Assembly: GCF_945956895.1 (NCBI RefSeq)
Contig: NZ_CAMFJF010000036.1
Coordinates: 1-32,914 of the forward strand
Source: an uncultured Allobosea sp.
GTDB taxonomy: Bacteria > Pseudomonadota > Alphaproteobacteria > Rhizobiales > Beijerinckiaceae
DNA length: 32,914 bases
Reading direction: 5' to 3'
A model generated the notes under the pieces. It ran no database searches, had not been told where the DNA came from, and worked only from the letters and a program-made list of their open reading frames with translations. Positions 1 to 7,834 of this stretch are shown here, one piece after another. How positions within the stretch are numbered: the stretch's first letter is position 1; each line of letters opens with the position of its first letter. The translations under genes were made by a program, and so were the position numbers.

Positions 1-46
1 CGAGCGCGAGCACAACGGCAGCGGCGGCGAAACGGATCTGGGTCAT
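1..46 (-). CDS. N-terminal fragment of an exported protein (cut by window edge)
   Basis: Only the first 15 codons are present. The ATG at 46-44 follows a good ribosome binding site (GGAGAG, about 7 nt upstream). The peptide MTQIRFAAAAVVLAL has a short basic start and then a hydrophobic run, which is the beginning of a Sec signal peptide. The gene lies downstream of the two-component genes on the same strand, about 280 nt after the response regulator stop, so it could be a target or an independent unit. The product cannot be named from this fragment. Confidence 0.6.
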   Translation of the reverse strand, partial: MTQIRFAAAAVVLAL

Positions 47-203
47 GATCTCTCCGGGACTTGAGCGAGGACGAGCCCTAAGCTCGATGGCCGCAAGCTA
101 CCCGGTCCCGCCAGGCATTTTGATCGGTGCGGTGCCGGAGCCGCCTCCGTAATCCTACGGAGAGACCCGCCTGTGATGCCTACCAATTTTCGATGAACCG
201 CAA

Positions 204-298
204 CGTCATCCCGGACAAGCGGCGCAGCCGCGCCGATCCGGGATCCATCGTAGGGCTCGGCGCCCTCCGATGGATCCCGGGGCAAGCCCGGGATGACG
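204..298. repeat. Intergenic palindromic repeat, family 1, copy A
   Basis: The ends are perfect inverted repeats: CGTCATCCCGG at 204-214 and CCGGGATGACG at 288-298. Inside is a second pair, CGGGATCCATCG against CGATGGATCCCG, around a GGGC-CGGC-GCCC centre. The whole element can fold into a long hairpin. Two more copies are at 27271-27365 and 31861-31964. It fills most of the otherwise empty 47-325 interval and lies just downstream of the response regulator stop, so it could act as a transcription end or mRNA 3' structure. Confidence 0.85.
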
Positions 299-325
299 TG
301 GTGGTTCCGCGGAAAATCGATCCGC

Positions 326-931
326 CTAACCCTCCAGCGCGAAACGCACCATCTCGGCGACGGACCCCGCCCCGAGCTTCTCGGCGATATGGGCGCGATG
401 GGTCTCGACAGTGCGCGGCGAGACATCGAGCGCCCGCGCGATCTCCTTGGTCGACAACCCCTCGGCCACGAGATCGAGGATCTCGCGCTCGCGCTGCGTC
501 AGCTTTGCCCTGAGCGCGTCACGTTCCGCGCGGGCGGCCTGCGTCTGATTCCGCACGTCGAGCGCCGCGAAAGCCGCCTCGACCGCTTCGAGCAAGACCT
601 GCTCGTCGATCGGCTTGGTCAGGAAATCGACGGCACCCGCCTTGAAGGCGCGCCGGCAGGCGGCGACATCGCCATGGCCGGTGATCATTACGGTCGGCAT
701 GCCGCCGGCCTCCTTGGCCATGCGCTCCAGCAATTGCAGGCCGGACGTACCGGGCATGCGAATATCGACGACGAGGCAGCCGTCCTGGCGTGGGTCGGGC
801 CGGTCGAGGAAGGGCTGCACGCCGGCAAAGGGCCGCGGTGCGAAGCCCATGGTGCGCAGGAGCAGGACGAGCGCATCGCGCACATCGGCGTCATCGTCGA
901 TCAGATAGACGAGGCGCGGTGCGGGCTTCAT
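326..931 (-). CDS. FixJ/NarL-type response regulator
   Basis: A 201-residue two-domain response regulator of the FixJ/TtrR/StyR type. The receiver domain (about 1-125) has the acidic pocket D12-D14, phosphoacceptor D56 in VVDIRMPG, T84 and K106 in FLTKP. A linker leads to a LuxR/GerE helix-turn-helix (about 138-200) with the family motif LTQREREILDLVAEGLSTKEIA. Its start codon overlaps the stop of the histidine kinase gene by 4 nt (928-931), so the two are translationally coupled and form one signalling pair. Being divergent from aapJ, it may control amino acid uptake; that target is inference. No residue needed for phosphotransfer is missing. Confidence 0.93.
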   Translation of the reverse strand: MKPAPRLVYLIDDDADVRDALVLLLRTMGFAPRPFAGVQPFLDRPDPRQDGCLVVDIRMPGTSGLQLLERMAKEAGGMPTVMITGHGDVAACRRAFKAGAVDFLTKPIDEQVLLEAVEAAFAALDVRNQTQAARAERDALRAKLTQREREILDLVAEGLSTKEIARALDVSPRTVETHRAHIAEKLGAGSVAEMVRFALEG

Positions 932-2508
932 TCTGCGGCCACTCCAAACTCGGTCGCCAGCGCGGGAAAGCGCACGCTGAAGATCGCCCCGCGCTCAGTT
1001 CCGTTGCGCACGAAGATGCGCCCGCCAGCGGCTTCGACCAATCGCTCGCAGAGCGGCAGGCCGAGCCCCATGCCGCTGCTCTTGGTGGTGAAGAACGGTT
1101 CGAACAGACGGGCCATGTCCGCCTCGGCGATACCCGGCCCCTCATCCGTGACCGTGATCTCGGCCTCGCCGTCGGCGAGGCGCGTGGCCAGCACGATCTC
1201 CCGTCGCGCGGCCGGCATCGCCTCGACCGCCTCGGCCGCGTTGCGGACGAGGTTATGCACGACCTGCTCGATCGAGACCCGGTCGAGCAGCGCCTGCGGA
1301 CCGGGCTCGCTCAACTGGAGCCGGAGCGTGACACCCCGCTCCTGCAGGTCGCGCTGGCTGAGCTCCACAACATTGCTGACGATCCGGTTGAGATCGTTCG
1401 GCTGCCGCTGCGGTTCGCGCCGCGTCACATAAGCGCGCAAACGCTCCAGGATCTCGCCGGCCCGGCGCGCGTGCCTGACATTAGCTTCGAGCACGCCGAC
1501 GAGCTCGCCGGGCGTTGCTTCACCCGACGTGGCGAGCCGCAACCCCGCCTGGCTCTGGCTCAGGATCGCGGTCAGCGGCTGGGTGATCTCATGGGCGATG
1601 CCGGAGGCCATCTCGCCGACGGTATTGACCCGCATCGCATGGGCGAGCCGGGCATCGTGCTCATGCAGGCGCACCGCCTCGCGCGCCCGCCGGCTGGCGC
1701 GCCGCTCGCGCAGCACCGTCAGCAACAGGTAGAGGCTTAAGCCGGCGGCGATCGGCCAGCCGAGCAGCAGGCCCGGCGGCAAAAGCTCGGCCAGGGCCGG
1801 CCGCCGCGCCAGCGCCAGCGCCAAAGGCTGCGAGCGGCTGCCCAACGCCTTCTCGAAGGAGAGTTCCGGTACCCAGCTGCCCGCGGACAGCGGCCAGCCT
1901 TGCTGGACGATAGCGGCCCCTGCCGTATCGCTCAGCTTCAACGCGGCATCGTCGGGTAAGCCGCCTTCCGGCTCGGTCAGGAGACGTGCATCGATCACGA
2001 GAACCAGTGCGCGGGGCCCGTGGCCGGCATCCGGCACGCGCTTGACCAGGGCGTAGAACGGGCTGCCCGTGCGGCTCGGCAGCGTGACGGCCTGCCCCGG
2101 CACCAGTGCAGCGACACGCGCGGCCAGCGCCGCCGGATCGAAATCGCGAAGGCTGGGGAGCATGCCTCCGGAGGGGGCGGTCTCGATCAATTCGACGGCG
2201 GCGATGCGTGGATAGAAGCGCTGCATCGCCTCGATCACGGCCCTGAAGCTCGCCGATTCCGCATTCGAACTGGCGAGCACGGCCGCCAGGCTGGTGAGAT
2301 GCGCGTCATGCTGCTCGACGCGCTGGGAGACGATGCGGTGCAGCGTCGTCCCCTCGCGCTGGAGGGCATCGCCGGCGCGCATGAACTCGACGCCGGCGCC
2401 GAGCCCCAGCCCGGCAAGCGCCAGCGGAATCCACAGGAGCAGGAACGGTGCGAGGCGCGGTGTCAAGGATTCCGTCCGGTTTCCAGCCGAGTCTACAGCG
2501 TCCGCCAC
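928..2508 (-). CDS. Membrane sensor histidine kinase
   Basis: About 526 residues. One membrane segment at 21-41 and another at about 243-266 enclose a periplasmic sensor region of about 200 residues that I do not recognise. A short coiled linker leads to the dimerisation helix with H306 (SGIAHEITQPL) and a HATPase domain: N423 (HNLVRNAAEA), D455 in DEGPGI, the FEPFFTTK lid and GMGLGL. The kinase core is of the DctB/FixL class that partners FixJ-type regulators. The start used here is a GTG at 2508 without a clear ribosome binding site; a TTG at 2466 after GGACGGAA is an alternative. The ligand is unknown; the neighbouring aap genes make an amino acid or related acid a reasonable guess. Confidence 0.9.
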   Translation of the reverse strand: MADAVDSAGNRTESLTPRLAPFLLLWIPLALAGLGLGAGVEFMRAGDALQREGTTLHRIVSQRVEQHDAHLTSLAAVLASSNAESASFRAVIEAMQRFYPRIAAVELIETAPSGGMLPSLRDFDPAALAARVAALVPGQAVTLPSRTGSPFYALVKRVPDAGHGPRALVLVIDARLLTEPEGGLPDDAALKLSDTAGAAIVQQGWPLSAGSWVPELSFEKALGSRSQPLALALARRPALAELLPPGLLLGWPIAAGLSLYLLLTVLRERRASRRAREAVRLHEHDARLAHAMRVNTVGEMASGIAHEITQPLTAILSQSQAGLRLATSGEATPGELVGVLEANVRHARRAGEILERLRAYVTRREPQRQPNDLNRIVSNVVELSQRDLQERGVTLRLQLSEPGPQALLDRVSIEQVVHNLVRNAAEAVEAMPAARREIVLATRLADGEAEITVTDEGPGIAEADMARLFEPFFTTKSSGMGLGLPLCERLVEAAGGRIFVRNGTERGAIFSVRFPALATEFGVAAE

Positions 2509-2660
2509 GGATCGTCACCGTCGGGTGAAGAGCAAGTGCTGTGACGCAAAGATCGAAATCCTTCGCGACGAACGCCCGCAACGCTCTTGCGGACGCCACC
2601 ACGCCCCAATAGGCTCGCCTTCGACGCGCCGAAGACAGGCGCGCGCAAGGGGAAACGCCT
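2509..2660. promoter_or_regulatory. Divergent control region, kinase gene / aapJ
   Basis: This 152-nt gap must hold the promoters of both the kinase-regulator pair and the aap genes. It contains an inverted repeat CCGCAA-N5-TTGCGG at 2576-2592, of a size that suits a dimeric LuxR/FixJ-type regulator. A short stem CTTCG-N6-CGAAG lies in the probable aapJ leader (about 2620-2635). I could not place convincing -35 and -10 boxes. The aapJ ribosome binding site AAGGGG is at about 2647-2652. Confidence 0.4.
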
Positions 2661-3692
2661 ATGTCAAAGATGATCACCAAGATGGTCGCATTCGGCCTTG
2701 CCGCTGCGGCCTTTTCCGTATTTGCGGCGCCGGCCTCGGCGCAGGCGACGCTCGAGGCCGTCAGGAAGCGCGGAAAGGTGCTCTGCGGCGTCTCCCCGAC
2801 GGCTCCGGGCTTCTCTTATGCCGACGACAAGGGCGTTCGCCAGGGCTTCGACAGCGACATCTGCCGCGCCCTCTCCTCCGCCATCTTCGGCGCCCCGGAC
2901 AAGGTCGATTTCGTTCCGCTCAACACCAATGTGCGCTTTCAGGGTCTGCAGTCCGGCGAGGTCGACCTGCTCTCGCGGCAGACCACGATGACCTTCTCGC
3001 GCGACACCTCGCTCGGCCTCGATTTCGCGCCGGTCGTCTTCTATGACGGCCAGGGCCTGATGGTCGCCAGCAAGCTCGGCGTGAAGAGCGCGGCCGAATT
3101 GTCCCAGTCCGCCGTCTGCATCCTGCCGGGCACGACGACGCTGCAGAACCTCGAAGACTACTTCAAGCCGCGCAACATCAAGTACGAGGCGGTCGTCTTC
3201 GAGAATCCCGACGAGTGGCGCAACGCCTTCTTCTCCGGCCGCTGCGACGTCATCACCACCGACCGCTCGGACCTCGCCTCGGTGCGCGCCATCGCCAACG
3301 ACCCGAAGCAATACGTCATCCTGCCCGAGACGATCTCGAAAGAGCCGCTCGCTCCGGTCGTGCGCCAGAACGACAGCAACTGGCGCGACATCGTCTCCTG
3401 GACGGTCAACGCCCTGATCGCGGCCGAGGAATACGGCATCACCAAGGGCAATGTCGACGAGCAGCTCAAGAGCAAGGACCCCGAGATCCAGCGCATGCTC
3501 GGCGTCAATGGCGACCTCGGCAAGATGCTGAATCTCGACAACAAATGGGCCTATAACGCCATCAAGCAGCTCGGCAATTACGGCGAGCTCTTCGAGCGCC
3601 ATCTCGGCGAGAAGACCCCGCTCGGCCTCTCCCGCGGCCCCAACCAGCTCTGGAACAAGGGCGGCCTGATCTACTCCCCGCCCTTCCGGTGA
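2661..3692 (+). CDS. aapJ: General L-amino acid ABC transporter, periplasmic binding protein
   Basis: A 343-residue solute-binding protein of family 3, matching AapJ/BztA in length and sequence style. A signal peptide with an APASA-Q cleavage site ends at residue 27. The mature protein begins with the usual LEAVRKRGKVLCGV, followed by PGFSYADDKGVRQGFDSDICRA, where the amino acid ligand site begins. It captures a broad range of L-amino acids in the periplasm and delivers them to AapQM. The AAGGGG ribosome binding site supports the ATG at 2661. A stem-loop separates it from aapQ, which would favour more binding protein than permease. Confidence 0.93.
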   Translation: MSKMITKMVAFGLAAAAFSVFAAPASAQATLEAVRKRGKVLCGVSPTAPGFSYADDKGVRQGFDSDICRALSSAIFGAPDKVDFVPLNTNVRFQGLQSGEVDLLSRQTTMTFSRDTSLGLDFAPVVFYDGQGLMVASKLGVKSAAELSQSAVCILPGTTTLQNLEDYFKPRNIKYEAVVFENPDEWRNAFFSGRCDVITTDRSDLASVRAIANDPKQYVILPETISKEPLAPVVRQNDSNWRDIVSWTVNALIAAEEYGITKGNVDEQLKSKDPEIQRMLGVNGDLGKMLNLDNKWAYNAIKQLGNYGELFERHLGEKTPLGLSRGPNQLWNKGGLIYSPPFR

Positions 3693-3710
3693 TCCCGGCG
3701 CCCGCTCGGA

Positions 3711-3731
3711 CCGGGGGAAGCCTTTCCCCGG
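3711..3731 (+). terminator. Stem-loop between aapJ and aapQ
   Basis: Two arms, CCGGGGGAA and TTTCCCCGG, form a 9-bp stem (one G-U pair) around a 3-nt loop, 19 nt after the aapJ stop. There is no following T run, so it is more likely an mRNA 3' stabiliser or partial terminator than a full stop. No gene is visible in the rest of the 3693-3871 gap. Confidence 0.5.
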
Positions 3732-3871
3732 CCCGATGCGGCAAGAAGGATATGGATCGCTGCTGCCGCCTCCAATGGGACGCGAAGCGATCTGCCATGC
3801 GTTCCCTCGATTGACCTGAGACCTCCGGCCGCCGCGTTGCGGCCGGCGCGTCCCCAGCCCGGAACAGCCCG

Positions 3872-5044
3872 ATGGCCACCTCCGATTCCAGCCCGGTGCG
3901 GCTGCTCTATGACGTGCGCGTCCGCGCCGTGCTCTATCAGGTCGTCGCGGTCGCCCTCGTCGTCGGCATCGGCTTCTATCTCTTCGGCACCGTCTCGCGG
4001 AAGCTGGCGGATCAGAACATCGCGACCGGCTTCGACTATCTCTCGCGGCCTGCCGGCTTCGTCATCAGCCAGTCCTTCATCTCCTACGATTCCGGGAACA
4101 CCTATGGCCGCGCCATCCTCGTCGGCCTGCTCAACACGGTCTGGGTCTCGGTCTTCGCGGTCGCCCTCTCGAGCGTGCTTGGCCTCGTCGTCGGCATCGC
4201 CCGGCTATCGCGCAACCCGCTGCTCTCGACGCTGGCGCTGCTCTATGTCGAAGCGCTGCGCAATGTGCCGCTGCTGCTCTATCTCTTCCTCTGGTACGCG
4301 CTGATCGTCGCGGTCTTCCCGCCGGTGCGCGAGGCCTGGCAGATCCTGCCGGACGTCTTCCTCAGCAATGGCGGCCTGATCGTGCCCTCGCTGCGCTGGT
4401 CGTCGGCGCATACCGGCGTGCTGGTCGCAGCCGTGCTCGGCATCGTCCTCGCCTGCTTCATCGCTTCTGCCTTCCGCCGAAAGCGGGTCGCCACCGGCCA
4501 GGGCCGCATGGCCTGGCCCTATGTCCTGCTCGCCCTGGTGATCCCGCCGCTTCTCGCCATGCTGGTCTTCCAGCCGGACATGGTCGTGAACTGGCCGGAG
4601 AAGGGGCGCTTCCGCATCACCGGCGGCCTGCAGGTCACGCCCGAATTCACGGCGCTCCTGGTCGGGCTCGGCCTCTCGGCTTCCGCCGGCATCGCCGAGA
4701 TCGTGCGCGCCGGCATCCTCTCGGTCGGGCGTGGCCAATGGGAGGCGGCGCGCGCGGTCGGGCTGCATGACCGCCAGACCATGCGGCTCGTCGTGCTGCC
4801 GCAGGCGCTGCGCGTGATCATCCCGCCGCTGACCAGTTCCTACCTCTCGACCTTCAAGAATTCGTCGCTCGCCATCGCCATCGGCTATCCCGACCTCGTG
4901 ATGGTCTCGAACACGACGATGAACCAGACCGGGCAGGCGATCGAGGGCATCGCCATCTTCATGCTGGTCTATCTCGGCATGTCGATCACGATCTCCATGC
5001 TGATGAACTGGTACAACGCCCGCGTCGCGCTGGTGGAGCGTTGA
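3872..5044 (+). CDS. aapQ: General L-amino acid ABC transporter permease AapQ
   Basis: A 390-residue inner-membrane permease of the HisMQ class, with the long insert between the first and later membrane helices that marks AapQ/BztB. The C-terminal third carries the EAA loop that contacts the ATPase (EIVRAGILSVGRGQWEAARAVGL, in part) and the PQALRVIIPPLTSSYL segment typical of the family. It pairs with AapM, whose ATG begins one base after this gene's stop. The ATG at 3872 is preceded by GGAA 9 nt upstream. Assignment is firm from sequence style and from its place behind aapJ. Confidence 0.93.
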   Translation: MATSDSSPVRLLYDVRVRAVLYQVVAVALVVGIGFYLFGTVSRKLADQNIATGFDYLSRPAGFVISQSFISYDSGNTYGRAILVGLLNTVWVSVFAVALSSVLGLVVGIARLSRNPLLSTLALLYVEALRNVPLLLYLFLWYALIVAVFPPVREAWQILPDVFLSNGGLIVPSLRWSSAHTGVLVAAVLGIVLACFIASAFRRKRVATGQGRMAWPYVLLALVIPPLLAMLVFQPDMVVNWPEKGRFRITGGLQVTPEFTALLVGLGLSASAGIAEIVRAGILSVGRGQWEAARAVGLHDRQTMRLVVLPQALRVIIPPLTSSYLSTFKNSSLAIAIGYPDLVMVSNTTMNQTGQAIEGIAIFMLVYLGMSITISMLMNWYNARVALVER

Positions 5045-5045
5045 G

Positions 5046-6170
5046 ATGACCGACACTGCTCAGCTCAACACCCTCGCTTCCATCCCCGACGAGCGTCCAA
5101 CACGGCCCACGAGCAGTTGGTATGCGCTGCTCAAGCCTTATATCGGCTCGCCTTTCAACGCCGTCGTCACCTTCGCCTGCCTCTGGCTGATCTATCGATT
5201 GGTCACCGGCGCCTGGGGCTGGCTCGTCACCCGCGCCATCCTCGAGGGCGGGCCGCAAACCTGCAAGGCGGCAGCCGGAGCCGGCGCCTGCTGGCCCTTC
5301 CTGGCGGCGAAGCTGCGCTTCATGATCTTCGGCTTCTACCCCTATGACGAGCATTGGCGGCCGGCTATCGCGGTGCTGCTCTTCCTCGGCGCGATGGTCT
5401 ATTCGATGATCCCGCGCTTCTGGTCGCGCCGCCTGCTCTGGCTCTGGCTCGCGGTCGTCGTCACCTGCGGCGTGCTGATGTATGGCGGGCTGTTCGGCCT
5501 GAGCGTCGTCAACACGACGAACTGGGGCGGCCTGCCGCTCTCCTTCATGCTCTCCTCGGTCGGGCTCGCCTTCGGCTTCGTGCTCGGTGTGCTGCTGGCA
5601 CTGGCGCGCTCGTCGAAACTGCCGGCGATCCAGGTCATCGCCGTCGTCTTCATCGAGATGGTGCGCGGCGTGCCGCTGGTCTCGATCCTGTTCATGGCCT
5701 CGGTGATGCTGCCGCTGTTCATGCCGGATGGCGTGACCATCGACAAATTGCTGCGGGCGCAGGTCGCGATCATCATCTTCGCTGGCGCCTATATCGCCGA
5801 GACGGTCCGCGGCGGCCTGCAGGCCGTCCCGAAGGGCCAGCACGAAGCCGCGGCCTCGCTCGGCCTCGGCTACTGGCTGTCGATGCGCAAGATCGTGCTG
5901 CCGCAGGCGCTGAAGATCGTCATCCCGCCGCTGGTCAACATCTTCATCGGCTTCTTCCAGGACACGACACTGGTCACCATCATCGGCCTGCTCGACTTCC
6001 TCGACACGGTCCGTTCGGCGATGCGCGATCCCGTCTGGCAGGGCATCGCGGTGCTGGAGGGCTATATCTTCGCGGCGCTGGTCTATGCCGTGTTCAGCTA
6101 CGGCATGGGCTCCTATAGCCGCTTTATCGAAAGGCGCCTGAAGACCGACCACAGCCACGGCAGGCACTGA
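5046..6170 (+). CDS. aapM: General L-amino acid ABC transporter permease AapM
   Basis: A 374-residue permease, the AapM/BztC partner of AapQ. It has an N-terminal extension with one helix, a second block of helices, then the conserved permease core with the EAA loop (AETVRGGLQAVPKGQHEAA) and PQALKIVIPPLVNIFIGFFQ. One base separates it from aapQ, so the two are co-translated. In known aap operons the ATPase gene aapP comes next; here the next gene is a DUF374 acyltransferase-like protein after a strong hairpin, so the complex must use an ATPase encoded elsewhere. Confidence 0.93.
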   Translation: MTDTAQLNTLASIPDERPTRPTSSWYALLKPYIGSPFNAVVTFACLWLIYRLVTGAWGWLVTRAILEGGPQTCKAAAGAGACWPFLAAKLRFMIFGFYPYDEHWRPAIAVLLFLGAMVYSMIPRFWSRRLLWLWLAVVVTCGVLMYGGLFGLSVVNTTNWGGLPLSFMLSSVGLAFGFVLGVLLALARSSKLPAIQVIAVVFIEMVRGVPLVSILFMASVMLPLFMPDGVTIDKLLRAQVAIIIFAGAYIAETVRGGLQAVPKGQHEAAASLGLGYWLSMRKIVLPQALKIVIPPLVNIFIGFFQDTTLVTIIGLLDFLDTVRSAMRDPVWQGIAVLEGYIFAALVYAVFSYGMGSYSRFIERRLKTDHSHGRH

Positions 6171-6191
6171 AAAGGGCTTTTGGGGCTGTTT

Positions 6192-6213
6192 CGCGGGCGC
6201 CTTCGCGCCCGCG
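6192..6213 (+). terminator. Hairpin after aapM
   Basis: A perfect 9-bp stem, CGCGGGCGC and GCGCCCGCG, with the loop CTTC, 22 nt after the aapM stop. It is a plausible end or attenuation point for the aap transcript, although no T run follows. It sits between aapM and the acyltransferase-like gene, where aapP would be expected. Confidence 0.55.
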
Positions 6214-6276
6214 CAATGTTCCAGCAAGCCGCCGCGCCGACCACTCCCGGTGATTCTGAACCGTGGAGATCGGACG

Positions 6277-6960
6277 ATGCTCTTCAGCCCCGATCGGTCG
6301 GCAGCCCTCGCCGGTCGCGCCCTGCATGCCTATCTTGACCTCGTCAGACGCACGACGCGCTTCAAGCCGGTCATTCCCGGCGCCTGCCCATGGGAGCGCA
6401 ACCGCGAGCCCTTCATCGCCCTGACCTGGCACGGCCAGCAGATGCTGAGCCTCGCCGCGCTGGAAGGGGCCTCGCGCGTCGCGGTGCTGACCTCGCTGCA
6501 TTTCGACGGCGCGGTCGTGACCTCCGTGATCGAGCGTGCCGGTTTCCGCAGCATCCGCTGCTCCGGCTCGCAGAGCCCGGCCAAGATTCAGGCGAAGCGC
6601 TCCGTCCCGGCCTTCTTCGAGATGCGCGATGCGCTACGCCAGGGCGCCAGCCTCGTGCTGACAGCCGACGTGCCGAAAACCCCGCGCATCGCCGGCAGGG
6701 GCGCGGTACAACTCGCCCGCGTCACCGGCCGCCCGATCTATCTCTTCGCCGCTGTCACCAGTGCGCGAATCGATCTCGACAACTGGGACCATGCCAGCAT
6801 CGCCCTGCCCTTCGGGCGCGGTTGCATCCTCTGGTCGGAGCCGCTCTATGTGCGCAAGGCGGCCGACGCCCGCGAGGTCGGCCTGATCGCCATGGATATT
6901 TCCGAGCGGCTCGACGACCTCCATGCGACAGCCCAGCGCAATATCGGCCGGGAGCGCTGA
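6277..6960 (+). CDS. DUF374 / lysophospholipid acyltransferase-like protein
   Basis: About 227 residues. The sequence has the plan of DUF374 proteins in the lysophospholipid acyltransferase superfamily: WHGQQ at 51-55, a TSLHFDG block at about 72-78 in place of the usual S-x-H-x-DG, then a central block of the RxSQSPAKIQAKR type and TADVPKTPR where the family has TPDGPRGP. This suggests acyl transfer to a membrane lipid or lipid A precursor at the inner face of the membrane, but the substrate is not known. A GTG at 6250 is possible, but the ATG at 6277 has GGAG at 8 nt and is preferred. Several family motifs are diverged, so activity is less certain than the fold. Confidence 0.7.
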   Translation: MLFSPDRSAALAGRALHAYLDLVRRTTRFKPVIPGACPWERNREPFIALTWHGQQMLSLAALEGASRVAVLTSLHFDGAVVTSVIERAGFRSIRCSGSQSPAKIQAKRSVPAFFEMRDALRQGASLVLTADVPKTPRIAGRGAVQLARVTGRPIYLFAAVTSARIDLDNWDHASIALPFGRGCILWSEPLYVRKAADAREVGLIAMDISERLDDLHATAQRNIGRER

Positions 6961-6967
6961 AACCGCG

Positions 6968-7648
6968 TCAGCGGCGGCCGGGCGGCGGACAACCGCCGGG
7001 CGCTCCGCAGATATCCGCGGGCGGGCGCAGCGTCTCGGGCTCGCCGCCGGGCTCGATGCGGATGCGGCTGAGATCCCCGGAGAGCCTCAAACCCAGGCCC
7101 GACGAGATCAGCACGATCCGTGCCCGGCTGGAGGCGAGGATCGTCGCATTCGCACCGGCGAGGAAATGGGCGCTGCCACCGAGGCTGGCATAGGTGCCGA
7201 ACACGTCCTCCTGCCGGTCGAGCCCGTAGACCAGCATGATCACCCGCCCGTAATCGGCGCCGAGCCCGATGCCGACCGAAAGCGCCGTCCAGATCACCGG
7301 CATCGGCATTCCATCGGAGAACCGCAACTCGCCGCTGCCATGCCGCCCGCCGACCACGAAGGAGCCGCTGAGCTCGCCGCCGACGATATAGGCGTTCGGC
7401 TCCCCGAACAGGGCGAGCGAGCGCTCGATCGGCACGCTGACCGCCTTGGAGGCCGTATCGAACACCCCCTCGACCAGCCGGGCGATGTCCTGGCGCGACG
7501 CTGTCGGCAATTGGCCGGGCCGGATGTCGTCCCGTCGAGGCACGCCTTGCGCGGCCGCCTGCGGCGGCGCCTGCGCAACGGCGAGCAGAACCGCCAGCGC
7601 CAGATGGCGCAGCCAGCTCACTCTCGCCATGGCGCGCAGCGCATGCAT
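6968..7648 (-). CDS. eipA: EipA-like envelope protein (DUF1134)
   Basis: About 226 residues from the ATG at 7648. A signal peptide (hydrophobic 15-25, ending near PPQAAAQG) is followed by the DUF1134 domain: the block FGEPNAYIVGGELSGSF, then the glycine-rich VGIGLGADYGRVIMLVYGL, and a C-terminal tail rich in Pro and Gly. DUF1134 proteins are a small beta-fold family of alphaproteobacteria; Brucella EipA is periplasmic and needed for envelope integrity. No start has a strong ribosome binding site; ATG 7630 and ATG 7699 are alternatives. The reading frame runs open to 7987, but that extension lacks family character. It is convergent with the acyltransferase-like gene (7 nt apart) and divergent from the kinase gene. 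Confidence 0.8.
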   Translation of the reverse strand: MHALRAMARVSWLRHLALAVLLAVAQAPPQAAAQGVPRRDDIRPGQLPTASRQDIARLVEGVFDTASKAVSVPIERSLALFGEPNAYIVGGELSGSFVVGGRHGSGELRFSDGMPMPVIWTALSVGIGLGADYGRVIMLVYGLDRQEDVFGTYASLGGSAHFLAGANATILASSRARIVLISSGLGLRLSGDLSRIRIEPGGEPETLRPPADICGAPGGCPPPGRR

Positions 7649-7780
7649 CAGGCCCGGCGATCCATGAGGGAGTTGAACGGCAAGGGTGATACGGTCCATG
7701 CAGAGCCCGGCAGGGCGACGCCCCCGGCCCGAGAAGCCATACCCGCACAGAGGCTCCGTGACGACCCGCAACGTTGAAAC

Positions 7781-7807
7781 CGTTTCGATATCCCCTGCGT
7801 CGAAACG
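7781..7807. promoter_or_regulatory. Inverted repeat in the eipA-kinase divergent region
   Basis: CGTTTCGA (7781-7788) and TCGAAACG (7800-7807) are perfect 8-nt arms separated by 11 nt. The left arm overlaps another small palindrome, GAAAC-C-GTTTC at 7776-7786. The site ends 28 nt before the kinase ATG. Spacing of about two helical turns between half-site centres fits a dimeric regulator such as the OmpR-type protein at 9179-9862. The function is inferred from position only. Confidence 0.45.
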
Positions 7808-7834
7808 CGCGCATTCGCTTGCGGTCGCCCGGCG

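Noticed and set aside
127..513. Small open frames over the palindrome at 204-298 (and similar ones at 27188-27391)
   Set aside because: They read VIPDKRRSR-like strings that result from the repeat's base sequence. They cross the real regulator gene and have no domain or ribosome binding site support.
2664..3602. Long minus-strand frames antisense to aapJ and to other genes (for example 4986-6227 and 25633-27276)
   Set aside because: They are shadows in high-GC DNA. Composition is rich in Asp, Arg, Gln and His with no recognisable domain, while the plus-strand products are clear family members.
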